Assembly: GCF_001705665.1 (NCBI RefSeq)
Contig: NZ_MDHA01000073.1
Span: 1 to 37,277, forward strand
Length of the DNA: 37,277 nt
Source of the DNA: Thioclava sp. SK-1
GTDB taxonomy: Bacteria > Pseudomonadota > Alphaproteobacteria > Rhodobacterales > Rhodobacteraceae
Direction: 5' to 3'
Shown here: positions 23,324 through 31,881 of the stretch, piece by piece
Numbering within the stretch: position 1 is the first letter of the stretch
Layout: each line of letters begins with the position of its first letter
Position numbers and translations under genes: made by a program
The notes under the pieces: generated by a model
Databases searched by the model: none
What the model saw: the letters and a program-made list of their open reading frames with translations, nothing else
Told to the model about the DNA's origin: nothing

Positions 23324-24373
23324 TACCTGACGCATCAACGCCTGAATATTCATAGATGAAGATCGTGCCTGCTGCGTCAGGTGCCGTAAATAGCCCCCGG
23401 GATTTTTGATCGTATCAAAACGTTCCAACAAACACAGGATGGCGATTGGGGCAATCTGTGGTCCCATATGGCGCTTTGCCTCATCATAGACCGGTGGATC
23501 AATGCCCATCATTGGCACCAATGTCTGCGCCTGTTGCGAAAGCTCTGCCCATGACGTGGCGCCTTGTGGAAACATGCGATGGTATTCATCGAATTGTGCC
23601 ACCGATTGGGTCACACTATCCGTGGGGGTCTGGATCGCAGGGTTGGCCTTATCAGAGTTTATATTAATTTCCTTATGTTGGTGACGCTCATTTTCGATGT
23701 CATTGACGTTCATTTCAAATGTGTTCAGCGTCTCCGAAAATTCACTTAGCAGCAGTTTTAGTTCCTCTGCATTATCCTTGCGGCGCAGCAGTAGACGCGC
23801 GCGTGATAACAGAGGGGTCAGGCTATGGGGGCCATCGGGATCAATATTTGCCGCGATCAGATGGGCAAACAGGGACTGGCGCGCCACTTGGATCTGACTG
23901 CGCAGCAGGGCATGCTCCTGCGCCCTGTGCTGTGCCTGACGGGCCGCTGCTTGGATCTGTTCGGCCTGCCGTGCCAGCGGGGCAAGATCAAACCCAAAGG
24001 CGCAGGCGATCCCTGCCCCAAGCCGTTTGGCATAGCGTTTGCGATTTGGGCTGTCGAAACGGCTGACAATACCGGCATGGACCAGGGCGCCCAAATGCCG
24101 GCGCAGCGTGCTTTCAGGCATCCCACCCAACCGCGTGGCCAATGTGTCATTTGAGGCGAAGACGATACAACGTCCGGGCAGGGCAGGGAGGTCACGATCG
24201 GGAACAAAGGTCAGCATGGCACGCAGCACCGCAATCGTGCGATGCGAAATCCCGAAATCCGCCGCAGCCAATGTCAGATCATCAACAAGGGACCATTTGT
24301 CATAGGATAAAACTGGCCCCTCGGGTGCAGCCGTTACAGGCTGCCCGTGAAAACGAGTGGTTTGAACTGTCAT
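23309..24373 (-). CDS. repC: RepC replication initiator of a repABC plasmid
   Basis: A 354-residue replication initiator. The N-terminal half (about 30-180) is a winged-helix region with FGISHRTIAVLRAML, LPGRCIVFASNDTLATRLGG and STLRRHLGALVHAGIVSR, shown in parts and characteristic of RepC. The C-terminal part (about 250-354) ends in GGYLRHLTQQA, as in the family. RepC binds the origin, which in this plasmid class lies inside repC. It follows repB after 182 bp that encode a candidate counter-transcribed RNA on the other strand, which would limit RepC synthesis. The length is slightly short of the roughly 400 residues common in the family. Confidence 0.93.
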   Translation of the reverse strand: MTVQTTRFHGQPVTAAPEGPVLSYDKWSLVDDLTLAAADFGISHRTIAVLRAMLTFVPDRDLPALPGRCIVFASNDTLATRLGGMPESTLRRHLGALVHAGIVSRFDSPNRKRYAKRLGAGIACAFGFDLAPLARQAEQIQAAARQAQHRAQEHALLRSQIQVARQSLFAHLIAANIDPDGPHSLTPLLSRARLLLRRKDNAEELKLLLSEFSETLNTFEMNVNDIENERHQHKEININSDKANPAIQTPTDSVTQSVAQFDEYHRMFPQGATSWAELSQQAQTLVPMMGIDPPVYDEAKRHMGPQIAPIAILCLLERFDTIKNPGGYLRHLTQQARSSSMNIQALMRQVNIVS

Positions 24374-24422
24374 GAAAATTCACGCAGGACGTAAAAAAAC
24401 GCCCCTTGTCCAAGCGACAGAG

Positions 24423-24451
24423 TTGACTGATTCGTGGAAGCAGGGTATCTC
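24423..24451 (+). promoter_or_regulatory. Candidate promoter of the repABC counter-transcribed RNA
   Basis: TTGACT, then 17 bases, then TATCTC, on the strand opposite to repABC and inside the repB-repC gap. It fits a strong constitutive sigma-70 promoter for the inhibitory RNA that starts about seven bases later. Confidence 0.65.
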
Positions 24452-24456
24452 GTAGG

Positions 24457-24508
24457 TGCAAAACGACGAGAAAGGCCTTCCATATTGCTTGGGGGGCTTT
24501 TCTTATTT
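24457..24508 (+). ncRNA. Counter-transcribed RNA (incompatibility RNA) of repABC
   Basis: A transcript of about 50 nt is predicted from the promoter above, ending in a hairpin in which GAAAGGCCTTCC pairs with GGGGGGCTTTTC (allowing G-U pairs) before TTATTT. repABC plasmids encode a small antisense RNA in just this gap that blocks repC expression and sets copy number and incompatibility. Position, strand, size and terminator all agree. Not confirmed by expression data. Confidence 0.68.
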
Positions 24509-24555
24509 AAGGGTCCTGATCTGTGCCTCCTTTGGTTTGGGTGGGTGTGACCGGG

Positions 24556-25518
24556 TCACGTTTGGTCTGTGTCCAGGTGTTCGGATTGCCAGCGGGCAAA
24601 CCATTCGTTCAGCAGCTCATCCGCGTTTTCTTCGATCCAGCTGTCAAATCCGGGCGTCTTTACCGACAGGTTGACGCCTTTGTCCGTGGCTTTGATCGTA
24701 GCGACCTGTGTGCCATTCGCGCTGGTCACCGTGGCCTTGCGCGGTGGTGATTTCGGGGCGGGGCTTGGTTCACGATGTTTGTTTTGCGCGGCCAGTAGGA
24801 TCGCTTCAAACCGGGCGTCGGTGCCCAGCACGACAAAATCAGGCCGGTTCATGAAGTTGCTGGCGCGGGCGCGCGCGGCACTATCGGCAAACAGCGTCAC
24901 CAACAGCATCCAGCGTTCGCGCCCGATGGATGGCGCCCGCCCGACCTGACGCAGGAAGGGCAGATCAAAGGCGCTGCCCACTTTCAGCATCCGGCTGACC
25001 ATCGGCAGGTCAATCGCCAAAGCCGCAGCGATCGTCGCGCGGTCATATCCTGCCGCCTGTAGCTGGGCGGCAAAGCTGGCCTTTTCGATAAAGCTCAGAT
25101 CGGTGCGGGTGTTGTTTTCCTGCCCCTGTGCCATGACCAGCGCATGATCGTCCAACTGACGCACCATTGCCTTCACCGGTAAGCCCAGATCGCGCAGGGC
25201 GGCCAGACGACGACGGCCATATACGATTTCATAGCGGCCACGCGCCGTAGGATGCGGGCGCAACAACACCGGCACCTGCTGGCCATAGGTTTTCAAACTT
25301 TCTTTCAGCCGGTCTTGTTCGACCATGTCAAAGCCCAGCCGGTCTTCCATACCCGCAGTGTCGATCAGCGCGGTATCAATGTCTTGCACTGCGTTTTCTT
25401 GCAACTTGCTTAGGCTGCTTTGCAACGCGCCCACCGCACCTTGTGGCATCAAACGTTGCCGTGGCGCCGCATCTGATTTCGGCGTGATATTGGTGCTTAG
25501 GATACCTTTGCGTGCCAT
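24556..25518 (-). CDS. repB: RepB, ParB-type centromere-binding partition protein
   Basis: A 320-residue ParB-family protein. The ParB/Srx nuclease-like domain lies at about 65-160 (LRPHPTARGRYEIVYGRRR, then NNTRTDLSFIEKA), followed by a helix-turn-helix with YDRATIAAALAIDLPMVSRML. ATG 25518 starts one base after the repA stop, so translation is probably coupled; an upstream in-frame start at 25572 overlaps repA and was rejected. RepB binds parS, likely the two palindromes at 23208-23323, and stimulates RepA in plasmid segregation. Confidence 0.94.
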   Translation of the reverse strand: MARKGILSTNITPKSDAAPRQRLMPQGAVGALQSSLSKLQENAVQDIDTALIDTAGMEDRLGFDMVEQDRLKESLKTYGQQVPVLLRPHPTARGRYEIVYGRRRLAALRDLGLPVKAMVRQLDDHALVMAQGQENNTRTDLSFIEKASFAAQLQAAGYDRATIAAALAIDLPMVSRMLKVGSAFDLPFLRQVGRAPSIGRERWMLLVTLFADSAARARASNFMNRPDFVVLGTDARFEAILLAAQNKHREPSPAPKSPPRKATVTSANGTQVATIKATDKGVNLSVKTPGFDSWIEENADELLNEWFARWQSEHLDTDQT

Positions 25519-25519
25519 A

Positions 25520-26698
25520 TTACCGTCCCCATGCTGACTGGATAAGGGATTCAATCTCGTCATTGACCCCATTTAGTGAATCCACCGCGCGGTCATAGGT
25601 GTTGCGGTTGAACTGGCCGCGCTCCACCTCATAAATCGTCTGATGGGTCAGGCCAGCGTCGGAAATCGCGGTGGATTTCAACATCGCATTGGTCATCACC
25701 TCTTGGTTGAAGAGGTTGCGTAAAAACGCGACGACCTGTTGCTGCGGCCCGTCATTGGGCTCCATCCGGTTGATCAGAAAGCGCAGGAAGTCATAATCCA
25801 TCGTCGCCCCGGCATTGCTGACGACATCCAGCAAATCCGCGCTCATTTGCAAGAATTGCGACATGGACGCGACATCCAACATATTGGGCACAACGGTGAT
25901 GAACAGCCCCGTCGATGCACACAGCGCCGCCATCGTCAGATAGCCCAATTGCGGCGGACAATCGAACAGGATCAGATCATAATCGGCCTCTACTTCCGAC
26001 AGGGCTGCGGCCATGCGGGTGAAGAAGGGGGGCTGAATATTGTCCATCAGGGCGCGCGGCGTCTCATGTTCAAACTCTTGCAGAACCAGGCCTGCGGGGG
26101 CCAGATCAATCCCTTGGAAAAATGTCGTCTGAATGACCGAGGCCAGCGGAACCGGCGCATCATATCGGATCGCGTCATAGACGGTTCCGGTGTCCAGAAA
26201 ATCCACCTCGGGGCGGTAGCCAAACAAGGTCGTCAATGAGGCCTGCGGATCAATATCCACACATAGGATCTTATAGCCTTTTAACGCCAAACGCTGGGCG
26301 GTGTGGATCGTGCTGGTCGTTTTGCCCGAGCCACCCTTAAAATTCAGAAAAGACAGAACCTGAACATTATCGCCTTCGCGCCGACCCCGCAGATAGGTGC
26401 CTGGCGTCTTGGCCGCGCCGTCCAGATGTTGCCGGATGTCGGCCAGATCGGTGGCGCTATAATGGCGTCGCCCGCCGGGGCTGGTCTGCACATCGGCAAT
26501 CTTGTTTTCAAAATGCAGCTTGCGCAGGAAAGAGGCGGAAATCCCCAACAGCTCGGCTGCTTCGCCCGCAGAAAACAGGCGCAATTCCTTGCGCGCGTTG
26601 GGCGCAAAGGCGGTCGTCATATGGTTTTCCAACGCGGCCGCGATGTTCTCTGCGTTCACGCGGATCCGCTCATTGATGCGTATCGTCTTATCGCCCAT
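25520..26698 (-). CDS. repA: RepA, ParA-type partition ATPase and autorepressor
   Basis: A 392-residue ParA ATPase. An N-terminal helix-turn-helix/MerR-like segment (about 40-95, with FSAGEAAELLGISASFLRKLHF seen in parts) precedes the ATPase domain with deviant Walker A FKGGSGKTTS, Walker A' VDIDPQAS and Walker B LILFDCPPQ. In repABC operons RepA segregates plasmids and, with RepB, represses the operon promoter. It is the first gene of repA-repB-repC. Its upstream region contains GC-rich inverted repeats (for example GCAGGG/CCCTGC at about 26716-26737) that could be its operator. Confidence 0.95.
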   Translation of the reverse strand: MGDKTIRINERIRVNAENIAAALENHMTTAFAPNARKELRLFSAGEAAELLGISASFLRKLHFENKIADVQTSPGGRRHYSATDLADIRQHLDGAAKTPGTYLRGRREGDNVQVLSFLNFKGGSGKTTSTIHTAQRLALKGYKILCVDIDPQASLTTLFGYRPEVDFLDTGTVYDAIRYDAPVPLASVIQTTFFQGIDLAPAGLVLQEFEHETPRALMDNIQPPFFTRMAAALSEVEADYDLILFDCPPQLGYLTMAALCASTGLFITVVPNMLDVASMSQFLQMSADLLDVVSNAGATMDYDFLRFLINRMEPNDGPQQQVVAFLRNLFNQEVMTNAMLKSTAISDAGLTHQTIYEVERGQFNRNTYDRAVDSLNGVNDEIESLIQSAWGR

Positions 26699-27042
26699 AA
26701 TACACCTGTAGGCGGGCAGGGCCTGTCAATGCCCCTGCGCCTGCCGATTGTAGTAACGCTGTTTTGCGCCATGCTCATTTTTAACGTTTCTATAGCGGCG
26801 ATTTGCGAGTCGGTGCAATTCTTTTCTTTAGTGTCTGTTTACCCTTGCAACCCACCAGATCTTGTGGTCGGGCGTCGGGGCATTGGCGTAAAAATCGCAA
26901 ATGCATGAAAAATAATGATAAAATAAATATGGCGCGATGCTAACTTCGCTAAAACCACCATAACGTGTGGAAAATGTTTTTTTGCTTGGCGGCGCGGTGC
27001 ATCGCGATTTGCGGCGCAATTTCGGCGGTTTGCGGGGCGTTG
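26699..27042. other. 344-bp upstream region of repABC
   Basis: No gene is seen. It should contain the repA promoter and operator reading leftward. GCAGGG and CCCTGC arms lie next to the repA start. A short motif close to GCGATTTGCG occurs near 26799 and 27006, with a related GCGGTTTGCGG at about 27027 and the reverse-strand form near 26893. The middle part (26890-26960) is AT-rich. Confidence 0.5.
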
Positions 27043-28002
27043 TTAATGATCGGCGCGTGCGCGGATTGGGTCTGATGGCACGTCGGCGCGCTGTTCACGG
27101 TGAAAGATATACAGGCCAGACCCCAGGATGATCAGCGTGCCCAGCAACGTCAAAAGATCGGGCACTTCGGCAAAAACCAGATAGCCAAGCGCGGTGGCGC
27201 CAAGGATTTCAAGATATTGAAACGGGGCCAGAACGCTGGCCTGCACAAAGCTGAACGCCAATGAGATCAGCAAAAACGCCGCAGCCGTCAGCAGCCCTGA
27301 TCCGATCAGCCCGCCGATCACCCATCCGGGCATCGCCAGCACGCCGGACGCCCCGGTGCCGACAGCCGGCGCGACGACCGATTGCACCGCCATTGCGGCG
27401 CATAAGATCACCGCCCCAAAGGCGGAGGCACCGCATTGAAATGTCAGCGCCGTGCAGTCCTGTGTGGCGCGCCGCGTGACGATCATATTCAGCGCATAGG
27501 TCACAGCCGCCAGCAGCGGATACAAAACCACCAAACCAAAGGCCGCGAAATTGGGCCGCAAAATCAGCAACACCCCGCACAGCCCCACCGCGACCGCCGC
27601 ATAACGGCGCGGACCCGGTCTTTCGCCCAAAAACACCCCGGCCAGCAGCGTCAGGGCCAGTGGCTCTACGAAAAAGATCGCAATCGCCGTGGCAATCGGC
27701 ATAGAGGCAAAGGCCGTGATCAGGGCAAAGGACACAATGGCCGCCAAAAGGCCCGACAGGCATGACCACCGGGTAAAGACGCGGCCGCGCTCGGTCTTGC
27801 GCATGGCCAGAAACACCGCCCCCAATGCGATCGCCTGAACCACGGCTTTGAACGCCGCGATCTGACCGGGCGGCAGCACGGCGGTCAGGCCCTTGCTGAT
27901 GGTATCGCCCATTGGCAGCAACATCATTGCGGTGATCATCGCGGCCATACCCAACACGGTTGCATTGGGGCGGCGCAGCAGGGTCCATCGCGAAACCAGC
28001 AT
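27043..28002 (-). CDS. EamA/DMT-superfamily permease
   Basis: About 319 residues with ten predicted transmembrane segments in two EamA repeats (about 15-145 and 160-300). Family traits include PMGDTISKGL in the first helix and the Pro/Glu in FFVEPLALTLLAGVFLGERP at the end of repeat one. Drug/metabolite exporters of this family move amino acids, nucleosides or metabolites; the substrate is not predictable. ATG 28002 is preceded by AGGAG seven bases upstream; a much longer open frame to 28365 that overlaps the TetR gene was rejected. It is the last gene before the repABC control region and is transcribed toward it. Confidence 0.9.
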   Translation of the reverse strand: MLVSRWTLLRRPNATVLGMAAMITAMMLLPMGDTISKGLTAVLPPGQIAAFKAVVQAIALGAVFLAMRKTERGRVFTRWSCLSGLLAAIVSFALITAFASMPIATAIAIFFVEPLALTLLAGVFLGERPGPRRYAAVAVGLCGVLLILRPNFAAFGLVVLYPLLAAVTYALNMIVTRRATQDCTALTFQCGASAFGAVILCAAMAVQSVVAPAVGTGASGVLAMPGWVIGGLIGSGLLTAAAFLLISLAFSFVQASVLAPFQYLEILGATALGYLVFAEVPDLLTLLGTLIILGSGLYIFHREQRADVPSDPIRARADH

Positions 28003-28192
28003 CAAAAACTCCTGTGATAGGGCAGGGGCCATATCGTAAGATCCGGGCGTAAAGGACCTGGGCGTAAAATATGGGGCAGGGGCTTTGGGCGCGACGCCAT
28101 CGCACATATTGCCCTGATAGGGGGGCAGGGGGCGGCAAGTCAAGCTAAGCTGGCTTAGATCTTGCGGTGCGCGTGATGCCCCCGGTGATGTG

Positions 28193-28873
28193 CTATCTGG
28201 GGGCAGGGGGGCGATGGTGCGGCCCATAGGCTGCGATGAATACCCGCACGGCCTCTTGCGCGACATGGTCAATGGCGTCATGTGTGGGCGCGTCCAGCGC
28301 ATGTCCGAACAGGCGCCTGCGCCAGATCCCGGCACTGGCCAATTCGGCAAAATGCTGCGCGGCAATCACCGGATCAGGGGTCCACAACCGTCCGGCCTGG
28401 GTTTCTGCACACAGCCAATTGCTCATCAATCCCAGGAAATGCTGCGCGCCTGCGTCATAGAACTGCCGGCCCAGATCGGGCATACGCTCTGCCACGGCAA
28501 TCACCATTCGCTGCACCCGCACCACATCATCCGATGTCATCAACCGCCCCAATGCCAGCGCCGTCGCCAGCAGCCGATCTTGTGTGCTGCCATGCGAGGC
28601 CAAAAGCGATGTGATCTCTTGCAGGAATTTTTGCCGCCGCTCAGTGACAAGCGCGACCAGCAATTCCTGTTTGTCGGAAAAATAGACATATATGGTGCCC
28701 TTGGACACACCTGCTGCCTTGCAGATGTTGTTCATGGACGCGGCATCAAAACCCTGCTGTGCGAATATCTTCCACGCGCCGTTCAAAATCTGCGACCGCT
28801 TTTCCGGGTCTTCTCCGGCGGCATGGCGGCGGCCCTGCGGCATTTGGCATTTTGGCGCGCATTCATCCATCAT
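28193..28873 (-). CDS. TetR-family regulator of the emrAB-type operon
   Basis: About 226 residues. The TetR helix-turn-helix is at about 28-72 (SQILNGAWKIFAQQGFD, then MNNICKAAGVSKGTIYVYFSDKQEL in parts), followed by a helical ligand-binding region. Starts at 28873 or 28870 follow AAGGAAGG closely; a longer frame reaching to 29095 overlaps the efflux promoter and was rejected. It is divergent from the efflux genes, with two inverted repeats in the 148-bp gap, so it very likely represses both itself and the pump until a toxic ligand binds. Confidence 0.92.
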   Translation of the reverse strand: MMDECAPKCQMPQGRRHAAGEDPEKRSQILNGAWKIFAQQGFDAASMNNICKAAGVSKGTIYVYFSDKQELLVALVTERRQKFLQEITSLLASHGSTQDRLLATALALGRLMTSDDVVRVQRMVIAVAERMPDLGRQFYDAGAQHFLGLMSNWLCAETQAGRLWTPDPVIAAQHFAELASAGIWRRRLFGHALDAPTHDAIDHVAQEAVRVFIAAYGPHHRPPAPR

Positions 28874-28902
28874 ATCACCTTCCTTGTTGCGCAACTGTGT
28901 AA

Positions 28903-28920
28903 TCGAACTGATGGGTTCGA
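28903..28920. promoter_or_regulatory. Operator 1 in the tetR-emrA gap
   Basis: TCGAAC and GTTCGA are exact arms around TGATGG. The motif recurs in a related form at 28959-28978. This suits binding of the adjacent TetR-family protein. Confidence 0.65.
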
Positions 28921-28927
28921 TAAAGAC

Positions 28928-28956
28928 TTGATCGCTGCGGGTGCTTGGACTATCTG
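28928..28956 (+). promoter_or_regulatory. Candidate promoter of the efflux operon
   Basis: TTGATC, 17 bases, TATCTG on the plus strand, lying between the two operators, so a bound repressor would block it. The predicted start falls inside operator 2, about 60 bp upstream of the emrA start. Confidence 0.55.
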
Positions 28957-28958
28957 CG

Positions 28959-28978
28959 ATTGAACCATCCGGTTCGAT
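28959..28978. promoter_or_regulatory. Operator 2 in the tetR-emrA gap
   Basis: ATTGAACC and GGTTCGAT form nearly exact arms around ATCC, sharing the GAAC/GTTCGA half-sites of operator 1. It overlaps the predicted transcription start of the efflux operon. Confidence 0.65.
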
Positions 28979-29021
28979 CTCGTGGCCGATGGTTTCGATC
29001 CTCCCAGCGAAAGACCACGCT

Positions 29022-30116
29022 ATGTCAAGCACGCACACGCCCCAAACCGAACCCGCCGTCAAATCCAGCAAGAAAAAGCGCATCTTTTTGACCATCGCGG
29101 CGCTGGCGCTGGTGGCAGGTGGTTATGAGGGATGGCACTGGTGGACCCAGGGGCGCTTTATGATCAGCACGGATGATGCCTATGTGCAGGCGGATATGTC
29201 CTTGGTGTCGTCCAAGCTGCAGGGCTATGTTGCCGATATTCCGGTGACGGCGAACCAACATGTGTCTAAGGGCGATGTGTTGGTGCGGATTGATGCGGGG
29301 GATTATAAGATCGCGCTGGAAGTGGCACAGGCGAAACTGCCGACATTGGACAGCACATTGGCGCGGATTGATGCGCAGGTGATCGCGGCACAGGCCACCG
29401 TGACGCAGATGCAGGCGCAGTTGCAGGCGGCTGAGGCCACATTGACCACCGCGCGGACCTCTGCTGCGCGCGCCAAAGACCTGGCAGAGCGCCGGGTGAC
29501 TTCGCAGGCCGATCTGGACACCGCAAATGAGGCTCTGGGCACGGCCATCGCCAATCGTGAGGCGGCGGTTGCAGCCATCGCAGGCGCGCAGGCCCAGGTT
29601 GAGGTGCTGAAAGCAGAGCGGGTCGAAACCGATTCCAGCCGTAAAGAAATTCAATTGGCCATCGATCAGGCGCAGCGCGACCTGGAACTGACGGTGCTGC
29701 ATGCACCCTTTGACGGGATCGTCGCCAATGTAGCGATTGAACAAGGCGAATTGGTCAGCGTGGGCGCGCGGCTGGCCGCGGTGGTTCCCGATCACGGTCT
29801 GTATATCGAGGCAAATTTCAAAGAAACGCAGTTGGAAGGGATCGCACCCGGTGCCGTGGCCCATGTTACGCTGGACGCGATGGAAGGGCATGAATTGCAG
29901 GGCAAAGTTGTCTCTATCGCGCCTGCGACTGGGGCGATGTTCTCATTATTGCCTGCCGAAAATGCCACAGGGAATTTCACCAAAATCGTGCAGCGCGTTC
30001 CGGTGCGCATACAATTGCCCGAAGGGACCAAGGGCCTGCGCGCGGGTCTGTCGGCGGTGATTGAAATCGACAGCCGCACGGCCCCGGATGGCGCGCGCGT
30101 CGCGGATGCACAATGA
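29022..30116 (+). CDS. emrA: HlyD/EmrA-type membrane fusion protein
   Basis: About 364 residues. A cytoplasmic Lys-rich start (KSSKKKR), one membrane anchor at about 24-42, a lipoyl-like half-motif around STDDAYVQADMSLVSSKLQGYV, a long alpha-helical hairpin rich in Ala/Gln (about 105-220), the second half of the barrel domain near LHAPFDGIVANVAIEQGELV, and a beta-barrel end. This matches EmrA/VceA adaptors that connect a DHA2 transporter to an outer membrane channel. ATG 29022 is chosen because the longer frame from 28941 covers the promoter. The stop overlaps the emrB start by four bases. No TolC gene is present. Confidence 0.92.
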   Translation: MSSTHTPQTEPAVKSSKKKRIFLTIAALALVAGGYEGWHWWTQGRFMISTDDAYVQADMSLVSSKLQGYVADIPVTANQHVSKGDVLVRIDAGDYKIALEVAQAKLPTLDSTLARIDAQVIAAQATVTQMQAQLQAAEATLTTARTSAARAKDLAERRVTSQADLDTANEALGTAIANREAAVAAIAGAQAQVEVLKAERVETDSSRKEIQLAIDQAQRDLELTVLHAPFDGIVANVAIEQGELVSVGARLAAVVPDHGLYIEANFKETQLEGIAPGAVAHVTLDAMEGHELQGKVVSIAPATGAMFSLLPAENATGNFTKIVQRVPVRIQLPEGTKGLRAGLSAVIEIDSRTAPDGARVADAQ

Positions 30117-31672
30117 GCGCGGCTGCGGTCACCGACGAGCCAGAGCTAACGCCGCGCCGGGTCGCGGCGTTTCTGGTTATGGTCTTTGGTATGTTCATGG
30201 CGATCTTGGATATTCAGATCGTTTCGGCATCGCTGCCGGAAATTCAGGCGGGTCTTGGCGCATCATCAGATGAGATTTCATGGGTGCAGACCGCCTATCT
30301 GATCGCCGAGGTGATCATGATCCCACTATCAGGCGTGTTGGGGCGGATGATGTCCACGCGCTATCTGTTTGCCGTGTCGGCCGCGGGGTTCACGGCGGCA
30401 TCGTTTCTATGCGCCACCTCCTCCTCCATCAATGAGATGATTTTGTGGCGCGCGCTGCAAGGGTTTTTGGGTGGCGGGATGATCCCGTCGGTTTTTGCGG
30501 CGGCGTTCACGATCTTCCCGGCGTCAAAACGCGGTATTGTGTCACCGATGATCGGTCTGGTGGCGACATTGGCACCTACGGTTGGCCCCACGGTCGGCGG
30601 CTATTTAAGCCATGCGTTTTCGTGGCATTGGCTGTTCTTGGTCAATGTGCCTGCTGGGATTGCGGTCACGATTGGCGTTCTGGCCTTGGTGGATTTCGAT
30701 AAACCCGAATGGCGATTGTTCGACAGCTTTGACTGGATCGGCCTTGGTGCGCTGGCTTGTTTTCTGGGCGGGATGGAATTCGTTCTGGAGGAAGGGCCGG
30801 GCAATGACTGGTTCCAGGATGAGGCAGTCGCGATCCTATTCGTTGTGATGGTGATCGGCGGGGTGATGACCTTCTGGCGCGCCTTTACCCGTGACAATGC
30901 GGTCGTGGACCTGTCGGCATTTTCCAATACGAATTTCGCGGTGGGGTCGGTGTTTTCCTTTGTCATGGGCATTGGATTATATGGCATGACCTATCTGTAT
31001 CCGCTGTATCTGTCGTCGATCCGTGGCTATGACAGTCTGATGACCGGGGAAACGGTGTTTGTGTCCGGGCTGGCGATGTTTGTCACTGCACCGATTGCGG
31101 GGATTTTGTCGTCCCGCATTGATCTGCGTGTGATGCTGTTGGCCGGGTTTGTGGGATTTGGCTGTTCCAGCTGGATGTTGACAGGGATGACCGCGGATTG
31201 GGATTTTAACGAATTGCTTTGGCCGCAGATCCTGCGCGGCGTGTCCTTGATGATCTGCATGGTGCCGATCAACAATCTGGCGCTTGGTACATTGCCGCCG
31301 GCCAAGATGAAGGGCGCGTCAGGGCTGTATAACCTGATGCGCAATCTGGGCGGGGCCGTGGGGCTGGCGATGATCAACACTACGCTGACTGATCGCGCCG
31401 CTTTGCATACCGCGCGCCTGTCCGAGACGATCAGCTGGACCAACCCAGAGGCGCTGCGCCAGTTGGATATGATGGCCGCCAATCTGAACGCCACAGGGTT
31501 GGATGGAACCACCGGCGCGCTGTCGCAAATGGCGGGACGAGTGGCCGCGCAGGCCACGGTGATGTCCTTTATTGATGTGTTTGTCTTGCTGACCTTCTTG
31601 TTCTGCGGCTTGGCGGTGATGGCCTTGGCAATGAAGCCGCCCAAACCCGGTGGCAAAGCCCCCGCGCATTAA
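30113..31672 (+). CDS. emrB: EmrB-type DHA2 multidrug efflux transporter
   Basis: A 519-residue major facilitator of the DHA2 class with 14 predicted membrane helices. Helix 1 contains the typical FGMFMAILDIQIVSASLPEIQ segment (seen in parts). Motif C-like features lie near ATLAPTVGPTVGGYLSH, and the second half begins around DLSAFSNTNFAVGS. It uses the proton gradient to expel hydrophobic drugs or bile-like compounds with the EmrA partner encoded just upstream, translationally coupled by ATGA overlap. Regulation is by the divergent TetR protein. The substrate range is not predictable. Confidence 0.94.
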   Translation: MSAAAVTDEPELTPRRVAAFLVMVFGMFMAILDIQIVSASLPEIQAGLGASSDEISWVQTAYLIAEVIMIPLSGVLGRMMSTRYLFAVSAAGFTAASFLCATSSSINEMILWRALQGFLGGGMIPSVFAAAFTIFPASKRGIVSPMIGLVATLAPTVGPTVGGYLSHAFSWHWLFLVNVPAGIAVTIGVLALVDFDKPEWRLFDSFDWIGLGALACFLGGMEFVLEEGPGNDWFQDEAVAILFVVMVIGGVMTFWRAFTRDNAVVDLSAFSNTNFAVGSVFSFVMGIGLYGMTYLYPLYLSSIRGYDSLMTGETVFVSGLAMFVTAPIAGILSSRIDLRVMLLAGFVGFGCSSWMLTGMTADWDFNELLWPQILRGVSLMICMVPINNLALGTLPPAKMKGASGLYNLMRNLGGAVGLAMINTTLTDRAALHTARLSETISWTNPEALRQLDMMAANLNATGLDGTTGALSQMAGRVAAQATVMSFIDVFVLLTFLFCGLAVMALAMKPPKPGGKAPAH

Positions 31673-31691
31673 CCGCGCCAATCCACCCGAT

Positions 31692-31731
31692 GCATCCCCC
31701 ATGCCCTTCGGGCGCGCGGCATGGGGGGTGC
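31692..31731. terminator. Strong hairpin after emrB
   Basis: GCATCCCCCATGCC pairs with GGCATGGGGGGTGC at 13 of 14 positions (the exception being a wobble) around a 12-base GC-rich loop, 20 bp after the stop. There is no T-run. It probably terminates or protects the efflux mRNA. An apparent start codon at 31690 lies at the hairpin edge, which argues against it being used. Confidence 0.65.
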
Positions 31732-31881
31732 GCCGTCACCACCGTGCAACGTTGCGCATCGGTGCCTTGCCTTGGTGCGTTGCAGAAATTGACCGCGCCG
31801 CTTTTGGCCCATATTGCTATAGGATCGCAGCACGCAACGATTGTGGGGGCTGCGAAATTTGATCTGGGGCAAAGGCGCGCG

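Noticed and set aside
28003-28365. N-terminal extension of the DMT permease
   Set aside because: It overlaps the TetR gene, is Pro-rich and not membrane-like, and a good ribosome-binding site precedes ATG 28002.
31690-31881. N-terminal extension of the WGR protein
   Set aside because: It would start at the edge of the hairpin that follows emrB and lacks similarity; GTG 31882 gives the normal family start.
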